Assembly (NCBI RefSeq): GCF_963666675.1
Contig: NZ_OY762929.1
Location: forward strand, 5,958,501 to 6,022,500
DNA length: 64,000 nt
Direction: 5' to 3'
DNA from: an uncultured Desulfobacter sp.
GTDB taxonomy: Bacteria > Desulfobacterota > Desulfobacteria > Desulfobacterales > Desulfobacteraceae
Below the pieces are notes generated by a model. It made no database searches and was not told the DNA's origin. It saw only the letters and a program-made list of their open reading frames with translations. A program made the translations under genes and the position numbers. How positions within the stretch are numbered: the stretch's first letter is position 1; every line of letters begins with the position of its first letter. This document shows positions 8,885-17,678 of this stretch, piece by piece.

Positions 8885-10013
8885 TTTCCATCACTTTTGC
8901 AAACTGGTTAAAAAGATAGGCCGCATCATGGGGACCTGGGGAGGCTTCGGGGTGGTACTGGACGGCAAACGCCCGGATGGCATCGTTTTTGAGTCCTTCC
9001 AGGGAGTCTTCGTTCAGGTTGATGTGGGTCAGATGACATTTGTTTTTGTCAAGGGTGTTCAAATCCACGGCAAATCCGTGGTTCTGGGAGGTGATTTCGA
9101 CTTTGCCGGTATCTATATTTTTTACCGGCTGATTGCCGCCCCTGTGGCCGAATTTGATTTTCATGGTTTTACCACCCATGGCAAGGCCAAGAAGCTGCAT
9201 GCCAAGACAAATCCCAAACACGGGATAGTTGTTGAGAAGTTCGCGTATGGTTTCCACGATATAGGTCAAGGGCTCGGGGTCTCCGGGGCCGTTGGACAGA
9301 AAAATGCCGTCCGGGTTCAGACCTTTTATGGTTTGGGCTTCGGTTTTTGCAGGCACCACAAGCACTTCGCAGCCGGCATCTTCAAGGCAGCGGACAATAT
9401 TATATTTTATGCCGAAATCCAGGGCCACCACAGAGTGTTTTTTACCTTTATGACGCCATATGGAAGGGTCGTCAAGGGTGCTGACATCTACATAATCCGG
9501 GTTGTTGTCTTTCCAGAAATAAGGCTTTTTTGTTGTGACATGTCCCACCAGGTCCGATCCTTCCATGGAAGGAATCTGTCTGGCCCGGGCCACAAGGGAT
9601 TCAGGGTCCAGGTCCGTGGTGGAGATCATGGCCCTCATGGCACCGGCTTTTCGGATATGCCGGGTCAGGGCCCGGGTGTCGAGGTCCTCAATGCCCAGGA
9701 CATGGGATTTTATCAGATAGTCGGCAAGGGTTCCTTTTGATCTGAAATTGCTTGGAAACTCCTGGTATTCTTTGACAATGAAGGCTGCCACTTGAATACG
9801 GTCTGATTCAACATCTTCCGGACACACCCCGTAGTTGCCTATGAGCGGATAGGTCATGGTGACCATCTGCCCGTAATATGACGGGTCGGTCAAAATCTCC
9901 TGGTAACCGGTCATGCTGGTGTTGAACACCACCTCTCCCTGGGCTTCGCCCGGCCCTGTAAAACTTCTACAGGAAAATGTTCTTCCATCTTCCAGGGCTA
10001 ACAATGCTTTCAT
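8871..10013 (-). CDS. carA: Carbamoyl-phosphate synthase small subunit (glutaminase)
   Basis: CarA hydrolyses glutamine and passes ammonia to CarB. The 380-residue product has the CarA-specific N-terminal domain (MTGYQEILTDPSYYGQ) and a class I glutamine amidotransferase domain with the catalytic triad Cys269 (FGICLGMQLLG), His354 and Glu356 (YHPEASPGPHD). Length and motifs are standard. It is the first gene of a carA-carB-purF-radical SAM block on the minus strand, and it is divergent from the HMG-CoA reductase operon across 141 bases. Confidence 0.97.
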   Translation of the reverse strand: MKALLALEDGRTFSCRSFTGPGEAQGEVVFNTSMTGYQEILTDPSYYGQMVTMTYPLIGNYGVCPEDVESDRIQVAAFIVKEYQEFPSNFRSKGTLADYLIKSHVLGIEDLDTRALTRHIRKAGAMRAMISTTDLDPESLVARARQIPSMEGSDLVGHVTTKKPYFWKDNNPDYVDVSTLDDPSIWRHKGKKHSVVALDFGIKYNIVRCLEDAGCEVLVVPAKTEAQTIKGLNPDGIFLSNGPGDPEPLTYIVETIRELLNNYPVFGICLGMQLLGLAMGGKTMKIKFGHRGGNQPVKNIDTGKVEITSQNHGFAVDLNTLDKNKCHLTHINLNEDSLEGLKNDAIRAFAVQYHPEASPGPHDAAYLFNQFAKVMENAKA

Positions 10014-10154
10014 ATGGATTAATACCTGTCCCTTAAAATTTTTTATGGTAAAAAGCGTTCCGCAATCTATTCAGAACCTGTATAAATATCATGAAAAAGC
10101 TTTAATTTTCAAGTCCAGGGCCGATTTAATATTTCGAAATAAAAAGAGGACAAC
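10014..10154. promoter_or_regulatory. Divergent promoter region between carA and the HMG-CoA reductase operon
   Basis: This 141-base AT-rich interval separates two divergent operons, so both promoters should lie here. AGAGGACAAC just before 10155 is the ribosome site of the rightward gene. I could not pick out confident -35/-10 pairs or an operator, and I see no PyrR- or arginine-type leader. Confidence 0.5.
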
Positions 10155-11444
10155 ATGCCAAAATCATTAAAACGCAGCCAAGAGATCCAACAGGAAATCG
10201 CAGAACAGATCGGTAAGTCCCAATTCTATGAAAAGTTAACCCCTGTTTCCCCGGAATCCAAACCCTTACCGGACAAAATTCCTGCAAGAGATGACTATTC
10301 AAAAGATGGGTTAAAACAGCGGCAGGACTTTTTGAAACACCTTGGATTGAGCATTGAGATAATTCAAGGCGGCAAACATGATGTCCCTGCCGAAGACCTG
10401 AAAGGAAGTATTGAAAATTTTATTGGATTTTCCCGGATACCCCTTGGCCTTATCGGCCCGTTGCGGGTCAATGGTATTCATGCCAATGATGATTTTTACA
10501 TCCCGTTGGCCACTACGGAAGGCGCACTGGTGGCTTCATATAACCGGGGTGCATATGCGATCAGCCTGGCCGGCGGTGCCAGTTCCCTGTGTGTTTCCGA
10601 AGGGGTCTCCCGGGCACCCTGCTTTCATTTTAAATCCATTGCCCAGGCCGGATTATTTCTCAACTGGCTGCTGTCTGAAACCCAAACCTTATTTACAGCA
10701 GTTCAGTCAACCACCGGCCATGGTAAACTGGTTGATCTGAAACCCACGATCAATGGATCAAGTGTTTATCTTATCCTTGATTTTACCACTGGCGATGCAG
10801 CGGGACAAAACATGGTAACCATGGCAACCCAGTCCATCTGCAATAAAATACTTGCCCAAAGCCCGGTTAAACCGGAGCACTGGTATATCGAAGGCAATCT
10901 GTCAGGTGACAAAAAAGCGAGCATGCTCTCTTTTCTCGGGGTGCGCGGCAAAAAAGTGATTGCTGAGACCCTGTTACCCAGGCAACTTGTTGAAAAAGTG
11001 CTCCGTTCAACCCCTGAAGATATGGAGCGATACTGCCGTATCTCAACCCTTGGCGGAATTCAAAGTGGACAGATCGGAGTCCAGGGACACTATGCCAATG
11101 CCCTTGCAGCGATTTATATCGCCTGCGGACAAGATGCCGCATGCGTTTCCGAGTCTGCAATCGGTATCACCGACATGCATGTAAATACGGAAGGTGAATT
11201 GCATGTTACGGTCAGTTTACCCAATTTGATCGTGGGCACGGTGGGCGGTGGAACCTATATGCCCACGGCCAAAGAATGCTTGAAATTATTAGGGTGTTAT
11301 GGGAAAAATAAAGCAAAAAAATTTGCAGAAATATGTGCTGCAGTCGTCATGGCCGGGGAAATTTCAATTATTGCAGCTCTGGCAGCAGGGCATTTCAGTA
11401 TGGCACATTCAGTTTACAGGAAAAAACATGAAAGCTCGGAATAG
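10155..11444 (+). CDS. Hydroxymethylglutaryl-CoA reductase (class I-like)
   Basis: HMG-CoA reductase reduces HMG-CoA to mevalonate with two NADPH. The 429-residue product has the class I signatures: ENFIGFSRIPLGLIGPL, ATTEGALVAS with catalytic Glu122, DAAGQNM, the DKK lysine pair at 253-254, Asp327 in GQDAACVSES, the GTVGGGT loop and a C-terminal histidine at 418 (AGHFSMAHS). All catalytic positions seem kept, so it should be active. Most bacteria use the MEP route and lack this enzyme, and no other mevalonate-pathway gene (synthase, kinases, decarboxylase) is visible in the window. It heads an operon with UbiA-like, OleC-like and phosphotransferase-like genes, so it may serve a dedicated product rather than general isoprenoids. 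Confidence 0.88.
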   Translation: MPKSLKRSQEIQQEIAEQIGKSQFYEKLTPVSPESKPLPDKIPARDDYSKDGLKQRQDFLKHLGLSIEIIQGGKHDVPAEDLKGSIENFIGFSRIPLGLIGPLRVNGIHANDDFYIPLATTEGALVASYNRGAYAISLAGGASSLCVSEGVSRAPCFHFKSIAQAGLFLNWLLSETQTLFTAVQSTTGHGKLVDLKPTINGSSVYLILDFTTGDAAGQNMVTMATQSICNKILAQSPVKPEHWYIEGNLSGDKKASMLSFLGVRGKKVIAETLLPRQLVEKVLRSTPEDMERYCRISTLGGIQSGQIGVQGHYANALAAIYIACGQDAACVSESAIGITDMHVNTEGELHVTVSLPNLIVGTVGGGTYMPTAKECLKLLGCYGKNKAKKFAEICAAVVMAGEISIIAALAAGHFSMAHSVYRKKHESSE

Positions 11445-12535
11445 TGGATAAAATAGAAAACAGGGCCGATTTTCACTATATTCGGTATGCCAATTGCTGG
11501 GAAGACACGGATATCCTTTTCACTGCCTTGAATCCGAGACGCAATCAAACGATACTGTCCATTGCCTCTGCCGGAGACAACTCCCTGGCTCTTCTGGCCG
11601 AAGGCGCCAGGGTGGTTGCTGTTGATTTAAACTTTTCGCAGCTGGCTTGTGTGGCATTACGAAAGGCTGCAATAGAAAACCTCAGCCATGCAGACTGCCT
11701 TAGTTTTTTAGGTATTACCCCATCCAATGACCGAATCGGTGTATTCAACAGCCTGAAAGAGAGTATAGATGATCCTTATGTCATTTTCTGGCAAAATAAT
11801 CCGGATATCATAAAAAACGGCATCATCCATGCCGGTAAGTTTGAACGCTATTTTTCTTATTTTAGAAACGTTGTTTTAAGGCTCATCCATTCAAAAAAGA
11901 AGATTTCGGATTTGCTCAGGCCAAAATCAAAAACCGAACGCCTTCGTTTTTATAATGAACAATGGTCGACAAAGCGCTGGGAATTACTCTTTAAATTGTT
12001 TTTCAGCCGTTTCACAATGGGGCTTGCGGGCCGGGATCCTGAATTTTTCAGATATGTTGATGTACCGGTATCTGAAAATATTTTAAACCGTACACAATAT
12101 GCGTTGACAGAGCTTGAAACACACAACAATCCATATCTTGATTATATTTTAACCGGAAATTTCACCCACACCTTGCCACCCTACCTGCGGCCTGACAATT
12201 TCAAAAAAATAAAACGGAACATTAAGGGGCTCTCTTTATACCAGGGCAGTGTCCAGGACGCAGTTGAACACTTCGGCTCTTTGAAATTTGACGGATTTAA
12301 CATGTCCGACATATTTGAATATCTGGATACCGACACCTGCCGTATGATTTACAAGGCGCTGCTTGACAGCGCCAATCCCGGGGCACGGTTTGTTTATTGG
12401 AACATGCTGGTCCCCCGGAGCTGCCCGGCTGAATTTGAAAACAAAATCCAAAGAAAAATTAATCTGTCAAAAAGCTTGTTCCTTAAGGATAAAGCATTTT
12501 TTTACAGCAATTTTATCGTTGAAGAAGTGATATGA
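11444..12535 (+). CDS. DUF3419 (BtaA-like) SAM-dependent protein
   Basis: The 363-residue protein resembles DUF3419, the family of BtaA, which transfers a 3-amino-3-carboxypropyl group from SAM to diacylglycerol in betaine-lipid synthesis. Family-like features are the opening YIRYANCWEDTDILF, a Rossmann glycine region ILSIASAGDNSLALL, the acidic VVAVDLNFSQL strand end, and a late DGFNMSDIFEYL segment. The GTG start overlaps the last base of the upstream stop codon. Whether it makes a betaine-type lipid or moves an aminocarboxypropyl group to an isoprenoid acceptor cannot be told; no BtaB-type N-methyltransferase follows. The gene is tightly coupled to its neighbours on both sides. Confidence 0.7.
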   Translation: MDKIENRADFHYIRYANCWEDTDILFTALNPRRNQTILSIASAGDNSLALLAEGARVVAVDLNFSQLACVALRKAAIENLSHADCLSFLGITPSNDRIGVFNSLKESIDDPYVIFWQNNPDIIKNGIIHAGKFERYFSYFRNVVLRLIHSKKKISDLLRPKSKTERLRFYNEQWSTKRWELLFKLFFSRFTMGLAGRDPEFFRYVDVPVSENILNRTQYALTELETHNNPYLDYILTGNFTHTLPPYLRPDNFKKIKRNIKGLSLYQGSVQDAVEHFGSLKFDGFNMSDIFEYLDTDTCRMIYKALLDSANPGARFVYWNMLVPRSCPAEFENKIQRKINLSKSLFLKDKAFFYSNFIVEEVI

Positions 12536-13893
12536 GAGTCGTTGAAAATGATCTATTCGGATCATTGATCATTATAGGGGCCTTTTCCCTTGTTATTATC
12601 CTGGTGGAAGTGTGGGCACGGCTAAGTGACCCCAATCCTGAAATAACCCGGAAAACAGTCCATCTATCCGGCGGACTGGGGTGTCTTTTTTTTCCTTTTT
12701 TTATAGAATCGCCGATTTGGGTTTTTGTACTGGCGTGCCTGTTCACTGCTTTCTTTTATATTTCCGCTAAAATAGGCACCCTCAAATCCCTAAACAGCGT
12801 CAGCCGGAAAAGCCGGGGCAGTGAATATTATCCCATTGCCGTATTTGTGGTGTTCTATATATGTCAGGACAAATTGTGGTTATACTTTATCTCCATTCTG
12901 ATATTATCGGTTTCAGATGCGGCTGCAGCACTCATCGGCAGTTCTTATGGAAAAATCCACTACAAGGTTGGCAAAGATGATGTAAAAAGTCTGGAAGGCT
13001 CATTTTTTTTCTGGATATTGACCTTCATGACCATTCAGATCCTGCTGCTTTTAATGACGGATTTACCCAGGATAAACTGCATTCTTTGTGCCCTGCTGAT
13101 TTCTTCGTTATTAACAGGCATCGAAGCTGTTTCCATTAAAGGCACGGATAATATTTTTGTCCCTTTGATAACCTGTTACAGCCTTTTGAAAATTACGACA
13201 AAACCGACCGAAGAGATTGCGTTTCAGTGTGCCAGCCTTTTTGTCATTCTCCTGATCATCCAATTTTTTGTTCACAAATTAAAACTCATGTCGATCCAGG
13301 AGTCCATCATCTTTATCATTTTTGCCTATGCGACATGGTCTTTGGGATCTATTGACTGGGGAATCCCGGTTTTTACCTCTTTTTTCCTTTATTGTGCCAT
13401 ACGCCACTTTTTAAAAGAGAGTGACCAATACGAATTAAGCACAACCGGACTGATCCGGATTCTTATCACCCCGCTCATCATTCTTTTGATCGCCAATGCC
13501 TCTGTTCAATACTCTTTTTTTTATGGCGCTTTTTTAACTGCAACAATTGTCTGTTGTTGTTGTGCGCTGTGGATTCATACCCGCTTTTCCATTAAGCTGA
13601 GCCCCACAAAACGTTGCATCGGTGCATTATCAACAGGTTTTTTTTCAAGTATTACCGTTATTGCCGTTACTGTGATGTTTCAAAAAAATTTTCCCTTAAA
13701 TGCCTTTATCTGGATTCCGTTGATATCCATGGGGGGAATCGCAGGTTATGATTGGGTTACCCCTGACAAAATGAACGGTCCGGGACTGAAACATGCAACC
13801 TTAATCATGATTCCGGCTTCCTTTTTGTCTTCCCTTGTTTACCTTCTGATCCAATATCAGGGCCTTATCCTGGTTTGGCACCCTAAATATTGA
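12532..13893 (+). CDS. Membrane prenol/phytol-kinase-like protein, possible two-kinase fusion
   Basis: This 453-residue membrane protein has about a dozen hydrophobic segments. The first half resembles the dolichol/phytol kinase and CDP-diglyceride synthase superfamily: RKTVHLSGG after the first helix, YYPIAVF, SDAAAALIGSSYGK and a late TDNIFVPL block. The second half (from about residue 230) has another set of helices ending in GGIAGYDWVTPDKMNG; it could be a diverged DUF92-like (phytyl-phosphate kinase, VTE6-like) domain, but that is a weak impression. If right, one protein could phosphorylate a prenol twice. The ATG overlaps the upstream TGA. Next to HMG-CoA reductase and a UbiA-like enzyme, a prenol-activating role is plausible. 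Confidence 0.6.
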   Translation: MRVVENDLFGSLIIIGAFSLVIILVEVWARLSDPNPEITRKTVHLSGGLGCLFFPFFIESPIWVFVLACLFTAFFYISAKIGTLKSLNSVSRKSRGSEYYPIAVFVVFYICQDKLWLYFISILILSVSDAAAALIGSSYGKIHYKVGKDDVKSLEGSFFFWILTFMTIQILLLLMTDLPRINCILCALLISSLLTGIEAVSIKGTDNIFVPLITCYSLLKITTKPTEEIAFQCASLFVILLIIQFFVHKLKLMSIQESIIFIIFAYATWSLGSIDWGIPVFTSFFLYCAIRHFLKESDQYELSTTGLIRILITPLIILLIANASVQYSFFYGAFLTATIVCCCCALWIHTRFSIKLSPTKRCIGALSTGFFSSITVIAVTVMFQKNFPLNAFIWIPLISMGGIAGYDWVTPDKMNGPGLKHATLIMIPASFLSSLVYLLIQYQGLILVWHPKY

Positions 13894-13907
13894 GAACACG
13901 GTTAAAA

Positions 13908-15017
13908 ATGGAAACAGCCTTATCTCTTATACGACTCAACCCGGAAGACCGGATGTGGCCGCTTTTTTTTGATTTAACAGCCCAGGTTTATCAAGATGAT
14001 CTCTATTATTGCAGACAGTCTGTCCAGTCACTGCAACAAAGCATCCGGCGGCCCAACTTTGCAGATAATCAACTGCCTTTGCTGGTCTTGGACAAGGGGA
14101 CGCCTGTAGCCAGGATGATTGTCAGAATTTTTAATCCTTCCGGGGATGGAAGCAATAGAACGGGCCTGTTCGGCTTTTTTGAAGCTAAAAACCATCCCGA
14201 AGCTGTGAAGCTGATGTTTGATGAAGGCAGGCGCTGGCTTGAAGGTCAAGGGATTAAACAGATCATCGGCCCGATGGATGGAGACACATGGCACAAATAT
14301 CGGCTCAACGCGGGTCCCTATATTGAACCGCCTTTTATGATGGAACCATATAATCCAAAATATTATACCAGGCTTTGGGAAGATTACGGGTTTACGGTGT
14401 TGGCCCGATATGTTTCCAAACGGGTACCTGATATCAAAAAAATGTTACCCGGCCTTAAAAAAAAATTTGATTCTGCCTGCAAGAAAGGGTTTACGTTTCG
14501 TCCTTTTCAAAAGGCTGATTTCAACAATGAGCTGAAACTGTTATATTCACTTTCCTGCGATATATTCTCGAACAATTATTTCTACAGCCCCATATCTGAA
14601 ACTGAGTTTGTATCACTGTATGCCGGGTCCAAAGCGATTATTAACCCCAATTTAATATGGTTCTGCCAGGACAAACATGGCAACTATGCCGGATTTATGT
14701 TCTGCTTTCCCGATTATGCCGCCGCATTAACAAAAATGAGCGGAAAAACAGACCTTTGGTCTAAAATTAAATTTTTGATCCATAAAAACAAAGCAGAACA
14801 TTTAAATGCTAAAACACTGGGGACGACACCGCAATACAGGGGAGAGGGCATCGGAGCGGCGCTGTTTTACAAATGTTATGCCCAAGGGCTGAATTTTGGA
14901 TATTCATCTGCCAACATGTGCCTTATGCATGAAGAGAACACCTCTGAAAAAATGGATAAAGGCCAGGGCAGTATATTTCGAAATTATCATTTATACCAAT
15001 ACGCCATCACCGGTTAA
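13908..15017 (+). CDS. GNAT-like acyltransferase (YghO-type)
   Basis: The product (369 residues from the ATG at 13908; an upstream TTG at 13890 is also in frame) resembles YghO-type proteins with a GNAT-like fold. Supporting blocks are TGLFGFFEAKN, IIGPMDGDTWHKYR, the tyrosine-rich PYNPKYYTRLWEDYGF and a C-terminal TTPQYRGEGIGAAL, which matches the acetyl-CoA pyrophosphate loop (Q/RxxGxG/A) of GNAT enzymes. The acceptor is unknown. I preferred the ATG because nothing like a ribosome site precedes the TTG; GAG lies 11 bases before the ATG, which is only moderate support. It follows the kinase-like gene within about 14 bases and is part of the same operon. Confidence 0.6.
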   Translation: METALSLIRLNPEDRMWPLFFDLTAQVYQDDLYYCRQSVQSLQQSIRRPNFADNQLPLLVLDKGTPVARMIVRIFNPSGDGSNRTGLFGFFEAKNHPEAVKLMFDEGRRWLEGQGIKQIIGPMDGDTWHKYRLNAGPYIEPPFMMEPYNPKYYTRLWEDYGFTVLARYVSKRVPDIKKMLPGLKKKFDSACKKGFTFRPFQKADFNNELKLLYSLSCDIFSNNYFYSPISETEFVSLYAGSKAIINPNLIWFCQDKHGNYAGFMFCFPDYAAALTKMSGKTDLWSKIKFLIHKNKAEHLNAKTLGTTPQYRGEGIGAALFYKCYAQGLNFGYSSANMCLMHEENTSEKMDKGQGSIFRNYHLYQYAITG

Positions 15018-15047
15018 GGGCCATGGCCCTAAGTGGTAAAGGATAAA

Positions 15048-16679
15048 ATGGAAACCCAAAATCGCAATGTTGTCACAAATCTGTTTACGGCATCCCAAAC
15101 CCATCCGGACCGAAACGCCATCATTTTGCAGCAACAAGGCCGATCCCGTTCCATCACGTTTAAGCAGTTATGGGATAAAGTTGATTCGTTGTCCACGGCC
15201 TTATTAGAGCGATCCATCCGTCCCGGAGACAGAATTATCCTTATGATTCCAATGTCAATCGAGCTGTATATCGCCATGCTGGGCGTTATCAAAGCCGGTG
15301 GCGTGGCGGTGTTTATTGATCCATGGATCGGCTTTAAACAGATTGCATCGTTCTGCTCGTTTGCAAACCCCAAAGGATTTATCGGTATTCCCAAAAGCCA
15401 TTTACTGCGGTTGTTCAGAAAAGAGCTGGTCCGTTTACCGTTAACGGTTTCAACCGGCCGTTGTTTTTTGGGTTTTCCGGCCGGATGGCCACTGGCTTTA
15501 CTCCTTAAGCAGCCGGGTAACGGGTCCATTTTCAAGGCGGCACCGGATGATCCGGCCCTGATCACATTCACCAGCGGTTCCAGCGGTGTTCCCAAAGGAG
15601 CCAACCGGACCCATGGATTTCTTTGGGCACAATATGAGGCGCTAAAAACAGAATTTCCTTACGAACCAGATGATGTTGACATGCCTATGTTTCCGGTATT
15701 TGCCCTCAACAATATTGCCGGTATAAGAACATCCGTCATTCCGGACATGAACTTTAAAAAGCTTGCCGAAATCCGTCCGGACATCATTTATAAACAAATG
15801 GTTGAAAATGGTGTCACTACAGCCACGGCATCCCCCCTCTTTTTTGATAAGTTATCTGACTATCTTTCAACTCAGAATCTTAAACTGCCGAAGCTGAGAC
15901 GCATTTTAACCGGTGGGGCCCCTGTTCAAGATGACCGGTTAATCAAATGGCAGCAAAGCTTTGATACCACAGAGGTGATCATTGTTTACGGGTCAACGGA
16001 AGCTGAGCCTGTCAGCCACATCAGCCTTGAAAAACGAATTGCCCTTTCTAAAGAGAACCCAAAAAATAACAAAGGCTATTGCACGGGGAAACCCGCCTCA
16101 TCCATCAAAGCCAAAGTGATTAAAATAAAAAAAGCGCCTGTTATTTTCCATCAAAGCTGGGAAAACCATGAAGTCACCGGCCAAGGAGATATCGGTGAAT
16201 TGATCGTTTCAGGGGACCATGTCTGCCGGGATTATTACAACAATCCCGATGCCGTGCAGTCAAATAAAATTATTGATGCCGATGGTGTAACTTGGCACCG
16301 CATGGGCGATACGGGATATTTTGATTCGTCCGGATTGTTCTGGCTTGCGGGCAGACTTCATTCCACAATTGTGCGCGGTAAAAAAAATTATCATGCACAG
16401 CTGATCGAACAGGCCGTAACCGAAACGTTCCCGGACTTTGAGAAAGTGGCCGCTCTGGGCATGGCAGATCCACAATGGGGCGAAGCAATTATCATTGTGA
16501 TCAATCCGGGAAAAGCCCATGTGGAACCAGATCTGATCCAAAAAGAGATGGGGACCAAGGGATATCCCATAGACCGTATCATCGTTACAACGGCTGAACT
16601 GCCGGTGGATCCCCGCCATAATGCCAAAACAGATTACGGCAAATTAAAACATTTAATTGTGACAAAAAAAATATCATGA
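15048..16679 (+). CDS. OleC-like adenylate-forming enzyme (fatty acid CoA ligase family)
   Basis: The product (543 residues) belongs to the ANL superfamily, which activates carboxylates as acyl-AMP. The P-loop is FTSGSSGVPKG, the A5 motif YGSTEAEPV, A7 MGDTGYFDSSG and the C-terminal lysine is in KTDYGKLKH. Several stretches (DVDMPMFPVFALNNIAG, VIPDMNF, LRRILTGGAPV, WHRMGDTGYF) look like those of OleC, which turns beta-hydroxy acids into beta-lactones during olefin synthesis; this subfamily call is from memory. A beta-hydroxy acid substrate would be striking beside an HMG-CoA reductase. The start is the ATG after AAAGGA; a GTG at 15033 is the alternative. The stop overlaps the UbiA-like start. 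Confidence 0.75.
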   Translation: METQNRNVVTNLFTASQTHPDRNAIILQQQGRSRSITFKQLWDKVDSLSTALLERSIRPGDRIILMIPMSIELYIAMLGVIKAGGVAVFIDPWIGFKQIASFCSFANPKGFIGIPKSHLLRLFRKELVRLPLTVSTGRCFLGFPAGWPLALLLKQPGNGSIFKAAPDDPALITFTSGSSGVPKGANRTHGFLWAQYEALKTEFPYEPDDVDMPMFPVFALNNIAGIRTSVIPDMNFKKLAEIRPDIIYKQMVENGVTTATASPLFFDKLSDYLSTQNLKLPKLRRILTGGAPVQDDRLIKWQQSFDTTEVIIVYGSTEAEPVSHISLEKRIALSKENPKNNKGYCTGKPASSIKAKVIKIKKAPVIFHQSWENHEVTGQGDIGELIVSGDHVCRDYYNNPDAVQSNKIIDADGVTWHRMGDTGYFDSSGLFWLAGRLHSTIVRGKKNYHAQLIEQAVTETFPDFEKVAALGMADPQWGEAIIIVINPGKAHVEPDLIQKEMGTKGYPIDRIIVTTAELPVDPRHNAKTDYGKLKHLIVTKKIS

Positions 16680-17662
16680 CCGACACATCCAACTTACCGG
16701 GACCCCAATTAACTGGTCCTAAATTATCAGGTCACAGCCCTTTTCCACGACGATTTTATGCATACCTGAAAGAGCGTTTCCCATTGTTAAATCATGGCAT
16801 TCTGATCATCAGCTACTACTCTTCGAACCAGTTTCTGGCCCAGGTACTGGAGAAAACAGGGGAGGCCATTCATTATTCACCCTATTCCATCATGGGAGGG
16901 ATTACGCTTTTTTGCATGTTTTTCCATCTGCGCATTTTTGATGAGCATAAAGATTATGAGGATGATTGCCAGTATTATCCCGACCGTCTGCTTTCAAAAG
17001 GCTGGATTACCTTAACCCATCTAAAATATTTTGGTGCCGCCGCCATTTTAATAGAACTGACCCTCAGCTTTATAAGAGGCGCCCCGGCTTTTATTGCCTG
17101 TTTACTTGCCATTGGTTTTTCAATACTCATGCTCAAAGAGTTTTTTATTTCAAAATGGCTGAAAGAGCACTTTTTGATTTATGCACTTTCCCATATGTTG
17201 ATCATGCCCTTTTTTGCGCTGGTGGTTTACAGCTTTACAACCAATAAATATCCATGGGAAGCACCCGGCTGGTTCTGGGTATATGCCTTTGTCGGTTTTT
17301 TTGTCACCAGCAATTGGGAGATCTCCCGTAAAATTCGCGCCCCGGAAGACGAGATTGAGGGTGTGGAGACCTATTCCAAAATTTTCGGAAGTTATGGGGC
17401 GGCCTATCTTGTTGTCCTGGTGCGCATCATTGATACCGGCATGGTCTTTTTTGTTGGGCATCATATCGGTTTAAGTGTTTGGTTTTATATTGTATTGCTC
17501 CTGCTTTTTTTAATGACCCTGGTTGGCCTTTTGCAGTTTCGGTTCAATACCAGCGCCAAAACCGCCAAACGGATGGAAACCTATGCAGGCTTGTATATTA
17601 TTGCATTTGATTTAACCCTGGCCATAGAAATTATCAGAGAATATCCGTTTTCTTTGTTTTAA
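16676..17662 (+). CDS. UbiA-family prenyltransferase
   Basis: The 328-residue integral membrane protein fits the UbiA superfamily, which joins prenyl diphosphates to aromatic or other acceptors. The first aspartate-rich motif is at residues 87-97 (RIFDEHKDYEDD) and the second region at about 213-236 contains NWEISRKIRAPEDE followed by GVETYSKIFG, a layout typical of the family. Eight or so hydrophobic helices surround these motifs. It starts with ATGA overlapping the upstream stop and is followed by the phosphotransferase-like gene 16 bases later. The prenyl acceptor is unknown; no quinone-pathway gene sits nearby. Confidence 0.8.
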   Translation: MTDTSNLPGPQLTGPKLSGHSPFPRRFYAYLKERFPLLNHGILIISYYSSNQFLAQVLEKTGEAIHYSPYSIMGGITLFCMFFHLRIFDEHKDYEDDCQYYPDRLLSKGWITLTHLKYFGAAAILIELTLSFIRGAPAFIACLLAIGFSILMLKEFFISKWLKEHFLIYALSHMLIMPFFALVVYSFTTNKYPWEAPGWFWVYAFVGFFVTSNWEISRKIRAPEDEIEGVETYSKIFGSYGAAYLVVLVRIIDTGMVFFVGHHIGLSVWFYIVLLLLFLMTLVGLLQFRFNTSAKTAKRMETYAGLYIIAFDLTLAIEIIREYPFSLF

Positions 17663-17678
17663 TTCAGGAGATAAATGT

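Noticed and set aside
8826..9740. 304-codon plus-strand open frame opposite carA
   Set aside because: It lies entirely antisense to a well-supported carA, has no ribosome site or recognisable motif, and its composition is that of the opposite strand of a GC-rich coding region.
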